This document shows positions 42,531 through 51,665 of a DNA stretch of 64,000 nucleotides, one piece after another (the stretch's first letter is position 1; each line of letters begins with the position of its first letter). The translations under genes and the position numbers were made by a program. The stretch is taken from assembly GCA_024235655.1 (NCBI GenBank), contig JACKLY010000002.1, positions 124,001 to 188,000 of the forward strand, written 5' to 3'. The notes beneath the pieces are model-generated. The model did not search any database. It was not told where the DNA came from and was given only the letters and a program-made list of their open reading frames with translations. This stretch comes from Zoogloeaceae bacterium (GTDB taxonomy: Bacteria > Pseudomonadota > Gammaproteobacteria > Burkholderiales > Rhodocyclaceae).

Positions 42531-42632
42531 TGCCGTTCAATGGTGTGCATGTCGCGGCCTATTATGCCAGATGCCGCCCGGATTTTATCGGCCACGGCGG
42601 GGCTTTCACCCTTGCCTGCGCTTGTCTCAGGC

Positions 42633-43145
42633 TCAGTCCGAACGCCCTGCCTTGCCTTTGTAATGCTGCTTGCTGGCAATGTAGACGGTTTTTTCGATTT
42701 CAACGTGAACCACGCCTGCGCTATCACAAAAATTGACAGTGAAACACCGGTTGCATTGACCTTCGCGTGCAACCTCTGCGCGTACACCGGAAATATCCGC
42801 CTCGGTTACCACAAACTCGGCCAGCAGTGCTTCACGGCCTGGCTTGCGGTAACGAATTGATGCCGACTTGTCCCAGACGATGTAGTCCGGCCCCAGATTG
42901 GCCGCCATCAGGAGGGTAAAAATCGGGTCGGTGGCGGAATAGAGGCTGCCGCCGAACAATGTACCTGCACCATTGCGGGTGTGCCGGCGCAAGGGGAGCC
43001 GCACGACGATGCGTTTCAGGTCACGGGAAACTTCAACAAGCCGCGCGCCGGTCGCCCGGTAGGCAGGAAACCAGTTGAGCCCCAGCTTCAGAAATGACGG
43101 TCGCCAACGGACAGGGACATGTTTCCAGAAATAGGCAGGAATCAT
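42633..43145 (-). CDS. DUF4442 hotdog-fold protein, thioesterase-like
   Basis: 170 aa. Contains HTRNGAGTLFGGSLYSATDPIFTLLM, the hotdog core region of the DUF4442 family, related to thioesterases of the PaaI group. Follows the thiolase gene on the same strand after ~60 bases, so a role with acyl-CoA thioesters is likely. Confidence 0.82.
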   Translation of the reverse strand: MIPAYFWKHVPVRWRPSFLKLGLNWFPAYRATGARLVEVSRDLKRIVVRLPLRRHTRNGAGTLFGGSLYSATDPIFTLLMAANLGPDYIVWDKSASIRYRKPGREALLAEFVVTEADISGVRAEVAREGQCNRCFTVNFCDSAGVVHVEIEKTVYIASKQHYKGKAGRSD

Positions 43146-43206
43146 ACTGGGTACAGGCCACCCCGGGAGGAGACGGTTCCGGAGCGGCCTGCGGAGGAGA
43201 GAGTGA

Positions 43207-44409
43207 TTACAGAATGGCTTCGAACAGACCAGCCGCGCCCATGCCGGTGCCGATACACATGGTCACCATGCCATAGCGCTGCCGGGTCCGCTGCAAGCCA
43301 TGCACCAGTGTCGCGGTGCGGATGGCACCGGTGGCGCCGAGCGGATGGCCGAGGGCAATGGCACCACCCAGCGGATTCACCTTGGCCGGATCGAGATCCA
43401 GCGTGCGCATGACGGCCAGCGCCTGCGCGGCAAAGGCTTCGTTCAGCTCGAACCAGTCGACGTCGTTCTTGGTGATGCCGGCCTGCTTGAGCACACGCGG
43501 AATGGCTTCGATCGGGCCGATACCCATGATTTCCGGCGGGACACCCGCAACCGAGTAACCGGCGAAGCGTGCCAATGGCTTGAGGTTGAACTGCTTGAGG
43601 ATCTTTTCCGACACGATCAGCACCGCGCCGGCGCCATCCGACATCTGCGAACTGTTGCCGGCAGTCACCGAACCACGGGCCGAGAACACCGGCTTCAGTT
43701 TCGCCAGGCGCTCCAGCGAGCTGTCCGTACGCGGACCTTCATCGGTGTCGGCCAGATATTCCTTGACCTTAACCTCGCCCGACTTCAAGTCCGGCACGTG
43801 CGCCTTGACGGCATACGGCGAAATCTCGGCCTTGAAATGGCCGGCGGCGATGGCGGCACAGGCCTTCTTGTGCGAGGCGACGGCAAAGGCATCCTGATCA
43901 TCGCGTGACACTTGCCACTGAGTGGCGACCTTTTCTGCGGTCAAACCCATGCCGAAGGCGATGGCATAGTTGTCATCGTTTTCGAAGATGGCCGGGTTGA
44001 TGGCGATCTTGTTGCCCATCATCTGGTTCATCAGCGACATCGTTTCGGTGCCGGCGGCGATCATTACGTCGGCTTCGCCAAGGCGGATACGAGCGGCTGC
44101 ATCGGCCACGGCCTGCACCCCGGAGGAGCAGAAACGGTTGATGGTGTAGCCCGGCACGGTGTTCGGCAGGCCGGCCAGCAGCGCGCCGATACGGGCGACG
44201 TTCATACCCTGTTCGGCCTCCGGCATGGCACAGCCGACAATCACGTCACTGACCAGCGCCGGATCCAACCCCGGAGCTTGCGCCATGACCGACTTGATGG
44301 CGTGGGCCAGCATGTCGTCCGGGCGGACGTGCCCGAACATTCCCTTGCGCTTGGCTACCGGCAGACGCGTGGCAGCAACGATGTAGGCATCCTGAATCTG
44401 TTTGCTCAT
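43207..44409 (-). CDS. Acetyl-CoA acyltransferase (thiolase)
   Basis: 400 aa, last step of beta-oxidation. Active-site C94 (INRFCSSGVQA), GHPLGATGA with the catalytic His, and the late CIGTGMGAA Cys are all present; NEAFAAQALAV is typical. Follows the FadN-like gene by 20 bases, forming a two-gene multienzyme operon. Degradative rather than biosynthetic by this context. FadA-type naming is possible. Confidence 0.93.
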   Translation of the reverse strand: MSKQIQDAYIVAATRLPVAKRKGMFGHVRPDDMLAHAIKSVMAQAPGLDPALVSDVIVGCAMPEAEQGMNVARIGALLAGLPNTVPGYTINRFCSSGVQAVADAAARIRLGEADVMIAAGTETMSLMNQMMGNKIAINPAIFENDDNYAIAFGMGLTAEKVATQWQVSRDDQDAFAVASHKKACAAIAAGHFKAEISPYAVKAHVPDLKSGEVKVKEYLADTDEGPRTDSSLERLAKLKPVFSARGSVTAGNSSQMSDGAGAVLIVSEKILKQFNLKPLARFAGYSVAGVPPEIMGIGPIEAIPRVLKQAGITKNDVDWFELNEAFAAQALAVMRTLDLDPAKVNPLGGAIALGHPLGATGAIRTATLVHGLQRTRQRYGMVTMCIGTGMGAAGLFEAIL

Positions 44410-44429
44410 TGTCTATTCTCCTGTTCTGC

Positions 44430-46808
44430 TTAGTTGCGCAGCGGCTTGCCGGTTTCCATCATGTGCTGGATCCGTTGCTGGGTTTTTTCGTTCTTCAGCA
44501 GCTCAACAAACAGCTTGCGCTCAACCGTCAGCAGCCATTCTTCGTTGACCAGCGAACCGGTTTCCACATCGCCACCGCACAGTGCCGTTGCTGCAGCCTT
44601 GGCCACGGTGTAGTCATGCGCCGAGATCATGCCGCCTTCCTTCATGTTGGCGAGCATCATTTCGCAGTTGGCAATGCCGGTGCGTCCGGCCACCTTGATA
44701 TTGCGCGGAGACAGCTTCGGGTAGTAGCCGGCCTCGGCCATGGCCCGTGCTTCGCGGATGGCGACATAGAGCAGTTCGTGCGCATTCAGCACGATCTTGT
44801 CGCTTTCCAGTGCAAAGCCAAGCTCCTTGGCCTGGGCGCCGCTCTTAGACACATTGGCCATGGCGATGGTCATGAAGACCGGCTGGATCGACTCGAACAC
44901 ATCATTGCCACCTGTCTTTGCCGCCGCCTGCGCGGCGCGAATGGCAAACTCCTTGCAGCCGCCGCCAGCCGGAATCAGGCCGACACCTGCCTCTACGAGG
45001 CCGATATAGCTTTCCAGTGCAATCACGCGCTTGGCGCAATGCATGAGAAATTCGCATCCACCGCCGAGCGCCATGCCCTGTACTGCGGCAACAACAGGCA
45101 CCTTGGCATACTTGAAAGTCATGGATGCCTTCTGGAACTCGCCGACATACTCATCAAGCAGATCGAACTTGCCAGCAGCCAGGCCCTCAACCACTTCCTT
45201 GAGATTCGCACCCAGGGCGAACGGCGCCTCATGCCAGACGACCACGCCCTTCAGGGATTTCTCAGCCTGCGCAACGGCTTCCTGCACACCGAGGATCACG
45301 TCACGGCCCAGGGTATGGTTGCGGCTGGTTACGGAGAGGATGCCGATATCAGCATCAACCTGCGGCAGTTTCCACAAGCGGACGCTGGAATTTTCCCAGA
45401 TCGTTTCGCCCTGAACCGGTTTTTCACCGAGGACGAGCTCGGGGAAAATCTGACGCTGGTAGACCGGCAGGGCGGAGCGCGCCTGCAGTGTGTTGGTCGA
45501 AGCGGAGTACGAACCTTCCGCTGCGTGCACGCCATCCCGTTCAAAAACCCAGGCCGGCAGCGGCGCGTCGCACATGGCCTTGCCCGCGGCGATATCGTCG
45601 CGCACGGCTTCAGCGATGGCTTTCCAGCCTGCGGCCTGCCAGGTTTCGAACGGGCCTTGCGACCAGCCGAAGCCCCAGCGCATGGCGAAGTCAACATCGC
45701 GCGCGTTATGGGCAATTCCTTCCAGATGCAGCGCCACATAGTGGAAGATGTCGCGGAAGATGGCCCACAGGAACTGTGCCTGCGGATGGCTTGATGCGCG
45801 CAGCTGGGCGAACTTTTCAGCCGGATTCTTGTTCTTCAGGATGGCCAGTACGTCGGCATGCACCTCACCGGCGGAATCACGGTAATCCTGCGCGGCCAGA
45901 TCCAGCACCTTGATTGCCTTGCCCTCTTTCTTGAAGATGCCGCAGCGGGTTTTCTGCCCGAGCGCGCCCTTCGAAATCAGCGCCGACAGCCATGCCGGTG
46001 CAGCGTAATACTTGTGCCACGGATCATTCGGCAGGGTGTCCTGCATCGTCTTGATGACGTGCGCCATGGTATCCAGGCCAACCACGTCGGCGGTGCGGTA
46101 GGTCGCACTCTTCGGGCGGCCGATCAGCGGGCCGGTCAGCCCGTCGACTTCGTCAAAGCCCAGGCCGAACTGCTGCGTATGGTGCATGACGGCGAGAATC
46201 GAGAACACACCCACCCGGTTGGCAACGAAATTCGGCGTATCGAGCGCACGAACCACACCCTTGCCCAGACGGGAAACAACCCAGGACTCGAGGTTGTTGA
46301 GCATCCCGGCATTGGTTTCACGGGTTGCAATCAATTCAACCAGATGCATGTAGCGCGGCGGATTGAAGAAGTGGATGCCGCAAAAGTTCGGCCGCAGACT
46401 TGCCGGCAGGCCTTCAGCCAGACGGTTGATCGACAGGCCCGAGGTGTTCGAGGCGATGATTGCATTCGGCGCGATGAACGGACTGATCTTGCGGTACAGA
46501 TCGTCCTTCCACTCCATCTTCTCGGCAATCGCCTCGATAATCAGGTCGCAGCCCTGCAACTGCTCCAGATGCTGCTCGTAGTTGGCAGCATCGATGTAGG
46601 CAACCCGATCCTTGGTCGCGAGTGGTGATGGCTCCAGTTTCTTGAGGCCATCAATGGCCTTCTTGACGATGCCGTTCGGATCGCCTTCCTTGGCCGGAAG
46701 GTCAAACAGGACGACAGGCACTTCGGCATTGGCAAGGTGCGCGGCAATCTGCGCCCCCATCACCCCAGCACCCAGCACCGCAACTTTCTTGACGATGAAG
46801 TTCTCCAA
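44430..46808 (-). CDS. 3-hydroxyacyl-CoA dehydrogenase/enoyl-CoA hydratase, FadN-like domain order
   Basis: 792 aa. The dehydrogenase is first (Rossmann VAVLGAGVMGAQIAAHL at 9-25, catalytic His in CGIHFFNPPRYM), then a second dehydrogenase domain, and the crotonase domain is last (about 500-700, VVAAVQGMALGGGCEFLMH, EAGVGLIPAGGG). This is reversed from FadB/FadJ and matches FadN-type proteins. Start is TTG 46806-46808 with GGAG six bases ahead. A TetR-type palindrome lies 63 bases upstream at 46871-46882. Confidence 0.93.
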   Translation of the reverse strand: MENFIVKKVAVLGAGVMGAQIAAHLANAEVPVVLFDLPAKEGDPNGIVKKAIDGLKKLEPSPLATKDRVAYIDAANYEQHLEQLQGCDLIIEAIAEKMEWKDDLYRKISPFIAPNAIIASNTSGLSINRLAEGLPASLRPNFCGIHFFNPPRYMHLVELIATRETNAGMLNNLESWVVSRLGKGVVRALDTPNFVANRVGVFSILAVMHHTQQFGLGFDEVDGLTGPLIGRPKSATYRTADVVGLDTMAHVIKTMQDTLPNDPWHKYYAAPAWLSALISKGALGQKTRCGIFKKEGKAIKVLDLAAQDYRDSAGEVHADVLAILKNKNPAEKFAQLRASSHPQAQFLWAIFRDIFHYVALHLEGIAHNARDVDFAMRWGFGWSQGPFETWQAAGWKAIAEAVRDDIAAGKAMCDAPLPAWVFERDGVHAAEGSYSASTNTLQARSALPVYQRQIFPELVLGEKPVQGETIWENSSVRLWKLPQVDADIGILSVTSRNHTLGRDVILGVQEAVAQAEKSLKGVVVWHEAPFALGANLKEVVEGLAAGKFDLLDEYVGEFQKASMTFKYAKVPVVAAVQGMALGGGCEFLMHCAKRVIALESYIGLVEAGVGLIPAGGGCKEFAIRAAQAAAKTGGNDVFESIQPVFMTIAMANVSKSGAQAKELGFALESDKIVLNAHELLYVAIREARAMAEAGYYPKLSPRNIKVAGRTGIANCEMMLANMKEGGMISAHDYTVAKAAATALCGGDVETGSLVNEEWLLTVERKLFVELLKNEKTQQRIQHMMETGKPLRN

Positions 46809-46870
46809 GCTGTTCTCCTTTATTTGGATTGATGTTCAGCGCCGGCCAAAACCAACCTCGCCAGCAAATG

Positions 46871-46882
46871 AAACGAACGTTT
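46871..46882. promoter_or_regulatory. PsrA/FadR-like operator upstream of the FadN-like operon
   Basis: AAACG-AA-CGTTT, a perfect 5+2+5 palindrome. The same core recurs at 56165-56176 upstream of the tetR gene, and the similarity extends into the flank ending ATATGTG. Likely bound by that regulator and relieved by acyl-CoA. Confidence 0.72.
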
Positions 46883-46924
46883 GAATTATATGTGGTTTAA
46901 CTCGAAGGTCAAGAGGCGTTGTAC

Positions 46925-46955
46925 AAAAAAAAACGGCGCCCGATTGGGCGCCGTT
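46925..46955 (-). terminator. Terminator of fadL
   Basis: Perfect 10-bp stem AACGGCGCCC-GATT-GGGCGCCGTT (46932-46955), followed by a run of T on the minus strand. It starts about 20 bases past the fadL stop. Confidence 0.92.
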
Positions 46956-46974
46956 GATTGGAATCTTGAAACGT

Positions 46975-48288
46975 TTAGAACGTGTGGTTGTACTGAACCG
47001 AGAGAAGATCGGCGCGGTTATTGTTCCACTCGCCACGAACCGTCTGTACGGTAGTGCCGCTAACCTGTACCGCACGATCCGCTTTTGCATCCTTGAAGAA
47101 AATATGGCTGTAACCCACATCAAGCGAAGAATTCTTTGAAAGCGTGTACTTTGCGCCGAAAGAAAGCCACGTACGATCAGAGTCCGGCAAAGTCATCGTG
47201 CGATCGGAATTTTTCGCAATTGGCGATTCATCGAAGGCAACACCAAACCGGAACTTCCACGCATCGTTATACTTATAGTTGGCACCCAGGCCGACTCGCC
47301 ACGTATCTTCGAAGTTATAGGAAAGCGAAGCGAGTTGCGTACCCGAAGCCGTGGTTAATTTCAGCGATTTCCAAACACTCCAGTCCGTCCAAGTCAGATC
47401 ACCCAGCAGCTCCCAGCGATCACTTAGTTTCTGGGATACTGCGAACGAGAGGTTACCCGGTGTTCTGTACCCTTCAGCCTTGACGTCCTGATTTGTCGTA
47501 GCTGCAGACAAAGCAGCGCCGCCCCCAGTGATCCGCGATTGATACTTCTGCTTCCCATCGATATCGAAATCAATAGCGGAGCGATAAGCGATACCCAATC
47601 GCGTACTCGGCGACAGCTGGAACATCGCACCGATGTTTGCGCCAACACCCCATGCTGCATCACCCTCGACATGCAGGTAGTTTTGGTTCGTATTGCCCGG
47701 GATCGCAGTATTAAGTGGCACCCCTTGCTTGAATGCGACATGAGCACGGGTGAAATTTACGCCCAAGCCCAGCGAAAGCATATCGTTCACTTTGATCGCA
47801 AACGACGGATTGATATTGACGTGTTCAATTTCAGCGAAGTAGCCTGCATTACGGCCAATGAAATTTTTATCGTATTCCGTCTTGTTACCAAACGTCGGGC
47901 CGACACCAACGCCAAACCAGACATCAGGAGCCACTGACCAAGACCAATAGCCATGAGGAAGGAAGGCAGTACCACCCGCCTCACCACCGTTTGAGGGTGT
48001 TGCATTATTCAAGGTCGAATTGGTCGTGCCCGTATTCTTGAACTTGATCGAACGATCAAGAATGGTTCCTGACAAGGTGATCGTGTGACCTGTCGGCATG
48101 TAAGTCATGCCTGCCGGATTGAAGAAAATCGTGCTCGCATCTTCTGCGGCCGCTGCAGCACCAGCAAACGCATTACCATTCGCCGAACCGCTCTGGTTTT
48201 GCAGCGCGAAACCAGATGCGCCAGCCGCACCTGCAAAGCCAATCATCATGAGCGCCGGGATGAGGCGCATGGTCAAACTCTTTTTCAT
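46975..48288 (-). CDS. fadL: Outer-membrane long-chain fatty acid transporter (OmpP1/FadL)
   Basis: 437 aa with signal peptide (about 1-24) and mature start SGFALQNQSGSANGNAFAGAAA, the conserved N-terminal NPA/plug region FFNPAGMTYMPTGH, and a C-terminus ending in VQYNHTF with the outer-membrane phenylalanine. It forms the beta-barrel for fatty acid and hydrophobic uptake. Its own promoter region is 48289-48394; the terminator at 46925 separates it from the FadN-like operon. Confidence 0.95.
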   Translation of the reverse strand: MKKSLTMRLIPALMMIGFAGAAGASGFALQNQSGSANGNAFAGAAAAAEDASTIFFNPAGMTYMPTGHTITLSGTILDRSIKFKNTGTTNSTLNNATPSNGGEAGGTAFLPHGYWSWSVAPDVWFGVGVGPTFGNKTEYDKNFIGRNAGYFAEIEHVNINPSFAIKVNDMLSLGLGVNFTRAHVAFKQGVPLNTAIPGNTNQNYLHVEGDAAWGVGANIGAMFQLSPSTRLGIAYRSAIDFDIDGKQKYQSRITGGGAALSAATTNQDVKAEGYRTPGNLSFAVSQKLSDRWELLGDLTWTDWSVWKSLKLTTASGTQLASLSYNFEDTWRVGLGANYKYNDAWKFRFGVAFDESPIAKNSDRTMTLPDSDRTWLSFGAKYTLSKNSSLDVGYSHIFFKDAKADRAVQVSGTTVQTVRGEWNNNRADLLSVQYNHTF

Positions 48289-48394
48289 TACTGGATCTCC
48301 TCGGTGTGGATTATTTATCGCTAGAAAATACTATTTCTATCCGACAGTCAAACTGCTCTCATTAAACAAAAAAACAACGTTTTAAATCTATGAT

Positions 48395-48793
48395 TTATGC
48401 AACAAAAGGCAGTTCACGCTTCACCCCTTGTTGTGTAATAGCAACATACGTCAGTGTTGCCTCGGTAATTTTTACGGTCACGGGGTCAGTGGGGTTCCGT
48501 TCGGCATAGACCTCGACGTTCACCTTGATCGAAGTGCGACCGGTTTCGACGATGTCGGCATAGAAGCTGACGACATCCCCGACCGAAACCGGTTGCTTGA
48601 ACAGGAATGAATTCACCGACACGGTGGCTACCCGTCCGCGCGCGCGCCGCATGGCCGGAATGGCCCCGGCCACGTCGACCTGTGCCATGATCCAGCCACC
48701 GAAAACATCGCCGTTCTGATTGACATCCGCCGGCATTGGCATGACGCGCAGCGCAGGTTGGCCTTGCGGCAGCTGGACAGGTTCTTCAGCCAT
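48395..48793 (-). CDS. YciA-like acyl-CoA thioesterase
   Basis: 132 aa, single hotdog domain: PMPADVNQNGDVFGGWIMAQVDVAGAI (with the catalytic NxxGxxxGG/D pattern) and VSVNSFLFKQPVSVGDVV. Hydrolyses acyl-CoA. Its start lies inside the end of fadJ (8-base overlap), so it is translationally coupled to the beta-oxidation operon. Confidence 0.9.
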   Translation of the reverse strand: MAEEPVQLPQGQPALRVMPMPADVNQNGDVFGGWIMAQVDVAGAIPAMRRARGRVATVSVNSFLFKQPVSVGDVVSFYADIVETGRTSIKVNVEVYAERNPTDPVTVKITEATLTYVAITQQGVKRELPFVA

Positions 48794-50708
48794 TCTGGTT
48801 CTTCATGTAGTTGAGGGGGCCACCGGTAAAGGGTGCAAAGCCGGTACCGAATATTACTCCGGCGTCGGCCAGATCCGCATCGGCCACCACGTTTTCATCA
48901 ACCAGTTGCTGGGTACGTGAGAGCAAAGGTTTGACGAGGCGTTCGGCAAGGCCGGCAGGGACAGAACCAGCAGCCCCCTTGGCCGGCTTGCCGCTACTGT
49001 GGTCGTAGAACCCCTTCCCGGTTTTCTTGCCCAGATTGCCGGCATTGAAGCGTTCGGTCAGGCACTTTGGCGGCTCGGCACCCGAACCGGCAAGCGCCTT
49101 GCCCGCGGCCATGGCGACATCCAGCCCAACCATATCCACCAACTCGATCGGGCCCATTGGCATGCCGAAAGCCAGCATCGCCTCATCCACCGTCTCAGGC
49201 GAAACCCCCTCATCGACCGCACGCATCGCTTCCAGCATGTAGGGGCCGAGCACCGCATTGACGAGAAAGCCGGGCGCACTCTTCACCGGCAGGGGCAGGC
49301 GGTCGATCTGCCTGACAAACGCGGCAGCCTTCTTCGCCATTTCCGGATCGCCTCCCTCGGCAGAAACGACCTCAACCAAGGGCATTTTCGCAACCGGATT
49401 GAAAAAGTGGATTCCGACCAAGCGTGCCGGGTTCTTCAACACAGTGCGCAGATCTTCCAGCTTGAGACTGGAGGTATTGGTTGCCAGAACGGCATCCGGG
49501 CGCATCATTGCATCCAGCTTTTTGAACAATGCGTGCTTGGCCTCGACGTTTTCGAAGATGGCCTCGATCACCACGTCGGCATGTGCAGCGCCCAGCCCTT
49601 CCGGGTCTGGAATCAGGCGATCCATGACAGCGCGCAATTGCAGCTTGTCCTTGATTCGCCGGGCATAGCTGCTACGCGCCCGCTTCAAGGCCGGTGCAAT
49701 GCGCTCCATATTCTGGTCCTGCAAGGTCACGGTCAGGCCACGCAAGGCGCACCAGGCAGCAATATCGCCGCCCATGACGCCAGCGCCGATCACGTGCACC
49801 CGCTTGGCCTTGAAATCAGAATCCTTGCCGAAACTCTTGAGGCGTTCCTGCAGGAAGAAGACACGTACCAGATTCCCCGCCGTTGCGGAACGAACGATGC
49901 CGTCTACCAGCTCCGGGGCAACCTGGGCATTGCCATTGTGTTTTTCCCAGATATCGATGATGGCGTAGGGTGCCGGGTAATGTTCCTGACGTGCGCGCTT
50001 GGCAACCTGCTTGCGCGCGCCGTTGGCAACCACGCTTTTCAGCGGCCCATTGAGCAGACGCTGCACGAACGGAAGGGGACGCCGAGGCTGATTGGATAGC
50101 ACCAGCATGCGCGCCGCGTTCTCCATGACTCGCGGTGGCACACACTCGTCGGCGAGGCCCATGCGCTTGGCGCGCTTGGCATCGATCGTCTTGCCGGTGA
50201 GCATCATGTCCATCGCCGCCGCCGGGCCAACCCGCTCAGGCAGGCGCAACATGCCGCCCCACCCCGGGAAGATGCCGAGCATCACTTCCGGCAAGCCCAT
50301 CTTGGTACCCGGCTCATCAATGGCCAACAGGTAACGACACGCCAGTGCCAACTCCAGACCGCCACCCAGGCAGTGTCCGCGAACCATGGCCAGGGTCGGG
50401 TACCGGACCGCAGCGAGGCGATTGAACAGATTCCAGCCGCGCTCGACCAGATCACGCCCTTTTTCCGGAGAGTCGAGCTGGGTGAATTCCTGGATATCGG
50501 CCCCGGCAATAAAACCGGCCTCCTTGCCTGAGCGGAAGATCAGCGCTTTGGGCGGATCACGATCCAGCGCATCCAGCATCTGGCCGATTTCATTCATCGC
50601 CGCCTTGGACAGTGAATTGGCGGATTCGCCCGCCTTGTCGAATATTGCCCAGGCAATATCTTCGGCATCCATCTCAAGACGCCAGTGTTGCAGATTCATG
50701 TTTTTCAT
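48786..50708 (-). CDS. fadJ: FadJ-like bifunctional beta-oxidation enzyme
   Basis: 640 aa. N-terminal crotonase domain (about 1-190; GADIQEFTQLD, GHCLGGGLELALACRY), then the dehydrogenase (VHVIGAGVMGGDIAAW; HFFNPVAKMPLVEV) and its C-terminal domain. The standard FadB/FadJ order, opposite to the enzyme at 44430. ATG 50706-50708 (MKNMNLQHW) is chosen over a longer frame that lacks resemblance. Just downstream of degV. Confidence 0.92.
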   Translation of the reverse strand: MKNMNLQHWRLEMDAEDIAWAIFDKAGESANSLSKAAMNEIGQMLDALDRDPPKALIFRSGKEAGFIAGADIQEFTQLDSPEKGRDLVERGWNLFNRLAAVRYPTLAMVRGHCLGGGLELALACRYLLAIDEPGTKMGLPEVMLGIFPGWGGMLRLPERVGPAAAMDMMLTGKTIDAKRAKRMGLADECVPPRVMENAARMLVLSNQPRRPLPFVQRLLNGPLKSVVANGARKQVAKRARQEHYPAPYAIIDIWEKHNGNAQVAPELVDGIVRSATAGNLVRVFFLQERLKSFGKDSDFKAKRVHVIGAGVMGGDIAAWCALRGLTVTLQDQNMERIAPALKRARSSYARRIKDKLQLRAVMDRLIPDPEGLGAAHADVVIEAIFENVEAKHALFKKLDAMMRPDAVLATNTSSLKLEDLRTVLKNPARLVGIHFFNPVAKMPLVEVVSAEGGDPEMAKKAAAFVRQIDRLPLPVKSAPGFLVNAVLGPYMLEAMRAVDEGVSPETVDEAMLAFGMPMGPIELVDMVGLDVAMAAGKALAGSGAEPPKCLTERFNAGNLGKKTGKGFYDHSSGKPAKGAAGSVPAGLAERLVKPLLSRTQQLVDENVVADADLADAGVIFGTGFAPFTGGPLNYMKNQNG

Positions 50709-50718
50709 ATTCTGTCTC

Positions 50719-51663
50719 TCAATGCAGTGCCTGGCCGGTGGCGGCAAAAGCCAGCGTGACGGCACCCGGACCAACGTTGACCGCCGCAGTCTTGCTCATC
50801 GGCGACAACAAGATTTCAATGCCTGCGTCGCGTGCCGCGGCCTCAAGCGCGCCATAACCCGGGAGTTTGCCGACTTTCTCCAATGGCCCGCCGTAACTGA
50901 TGCACAGGTAAGGAACCTCGAGGCCTTTGCGAACACGGTCCGCCGCCTTGGTAAACAGGCGCTCGACGCCGGTTTCGAATCCCCTGACCTTATCGACCGG
51001 GCCGGTGGCATCCTGATGGCAGTAAAGAATCGGCTTGACGTCAAGCATAGAGCCCAGGGTATATGAGCCCCAGCCAATGCTTTTGTCGCCTTTCTTCGAG
51101 GCTCGCTTGTAGATGTGGAACAGGTCCGCCGGCACCATGTAGGTATGCGTCTGCTCCACGAGTTGGCGCAAACGCGAACCGATTTCGCTTGGCGTGCCCC
51201 CCTGGCGAATCAGGCGAACCGCTTCCGCCGCCTGCACGGCCTGCCCGGCAAACATGTTGCGCGATGACAGCACGGCCAAGCCGAAACGTTCTGGAATACC
51301 AGCTTCCCGACGAACATCACGATACTTGGTCAGGATGGCGCGAGATGCCTGCATGGCGTGATCGTAGATCGCACTGCGGCCACTGGTAATTGTCAGGCAA
51401 AAGACATAGTCGTAATCCAGCACCAAACGGCCGAGAAAGAGCTTTTCGATCTGCTGCACCGAATAAGGAATGGATTCGGCAAAATCCTCACTTTTCTTGT
51501 CCAGGTGGGTGGTGTAGAAAGACTGTGTTTCTGCGGGGTCTCGCCGATCTTCGACCAGCGCATCACCGATACGCAGGGTAATCGGCATCACCACAATATT
51601 GTTGGCGTCGATAAAATCCTTGGGCAGATCACAGCAGGAATCAACAACGATACCTATCCTCAT
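50719..51663 (-). CDS. DegV-family fatty-acid-binding protein
   Basis: 314 aa. N-terminal VVDSCCDLP (DegV signature, D-S-x-x-D), SGRSAIYDHA (SGT-like ligand motif) and the second-domain region RGFETGVERL. In Firmicutes this family is FakB, which holds a fatty acid for kinase FakA; no FakA-like gene is in view. It lies between fadI and fadJ with gaps of two and ten bases, so it belongs to the fatty-acid operon. Confidence 0.9.
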   Translation of the reverse strand: MRIGIVVDSCCDLPKDFIDANNIVVMPITLRIGDALVEDRRDPAETQSFYTTHLDKKSEDFAESIPYSVQQIEKLFLGRLVLDYDYVFCLTITSGRSAIYDHAMQASRAILTKYRDVRREAGIPERFGLAVLSSRNMFAGQAVQAAEAVRLIRQGGTPSEIGSRLRQLVEQTHTYMVPADLFHIYKRASKKGDKSIGWGSYTLGSMLDVKPILYCHQDATGPVDKVRGFETGVERLFTKAADRVRKGLEVPYLCISYGGPLEKVGKLPGYGALEAAARDAGIEILLSPMSKTAAVNVGPGAVTLAFAATGQALH

Positions 51664-51665
51664 GA

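Noticed and set aside
42633..43145. Considered as a beta-oxidation hydratase
   Set aside because: Hotdog-type core fits DUF4442/thioesterase better; no crotonase or MaoC motif.
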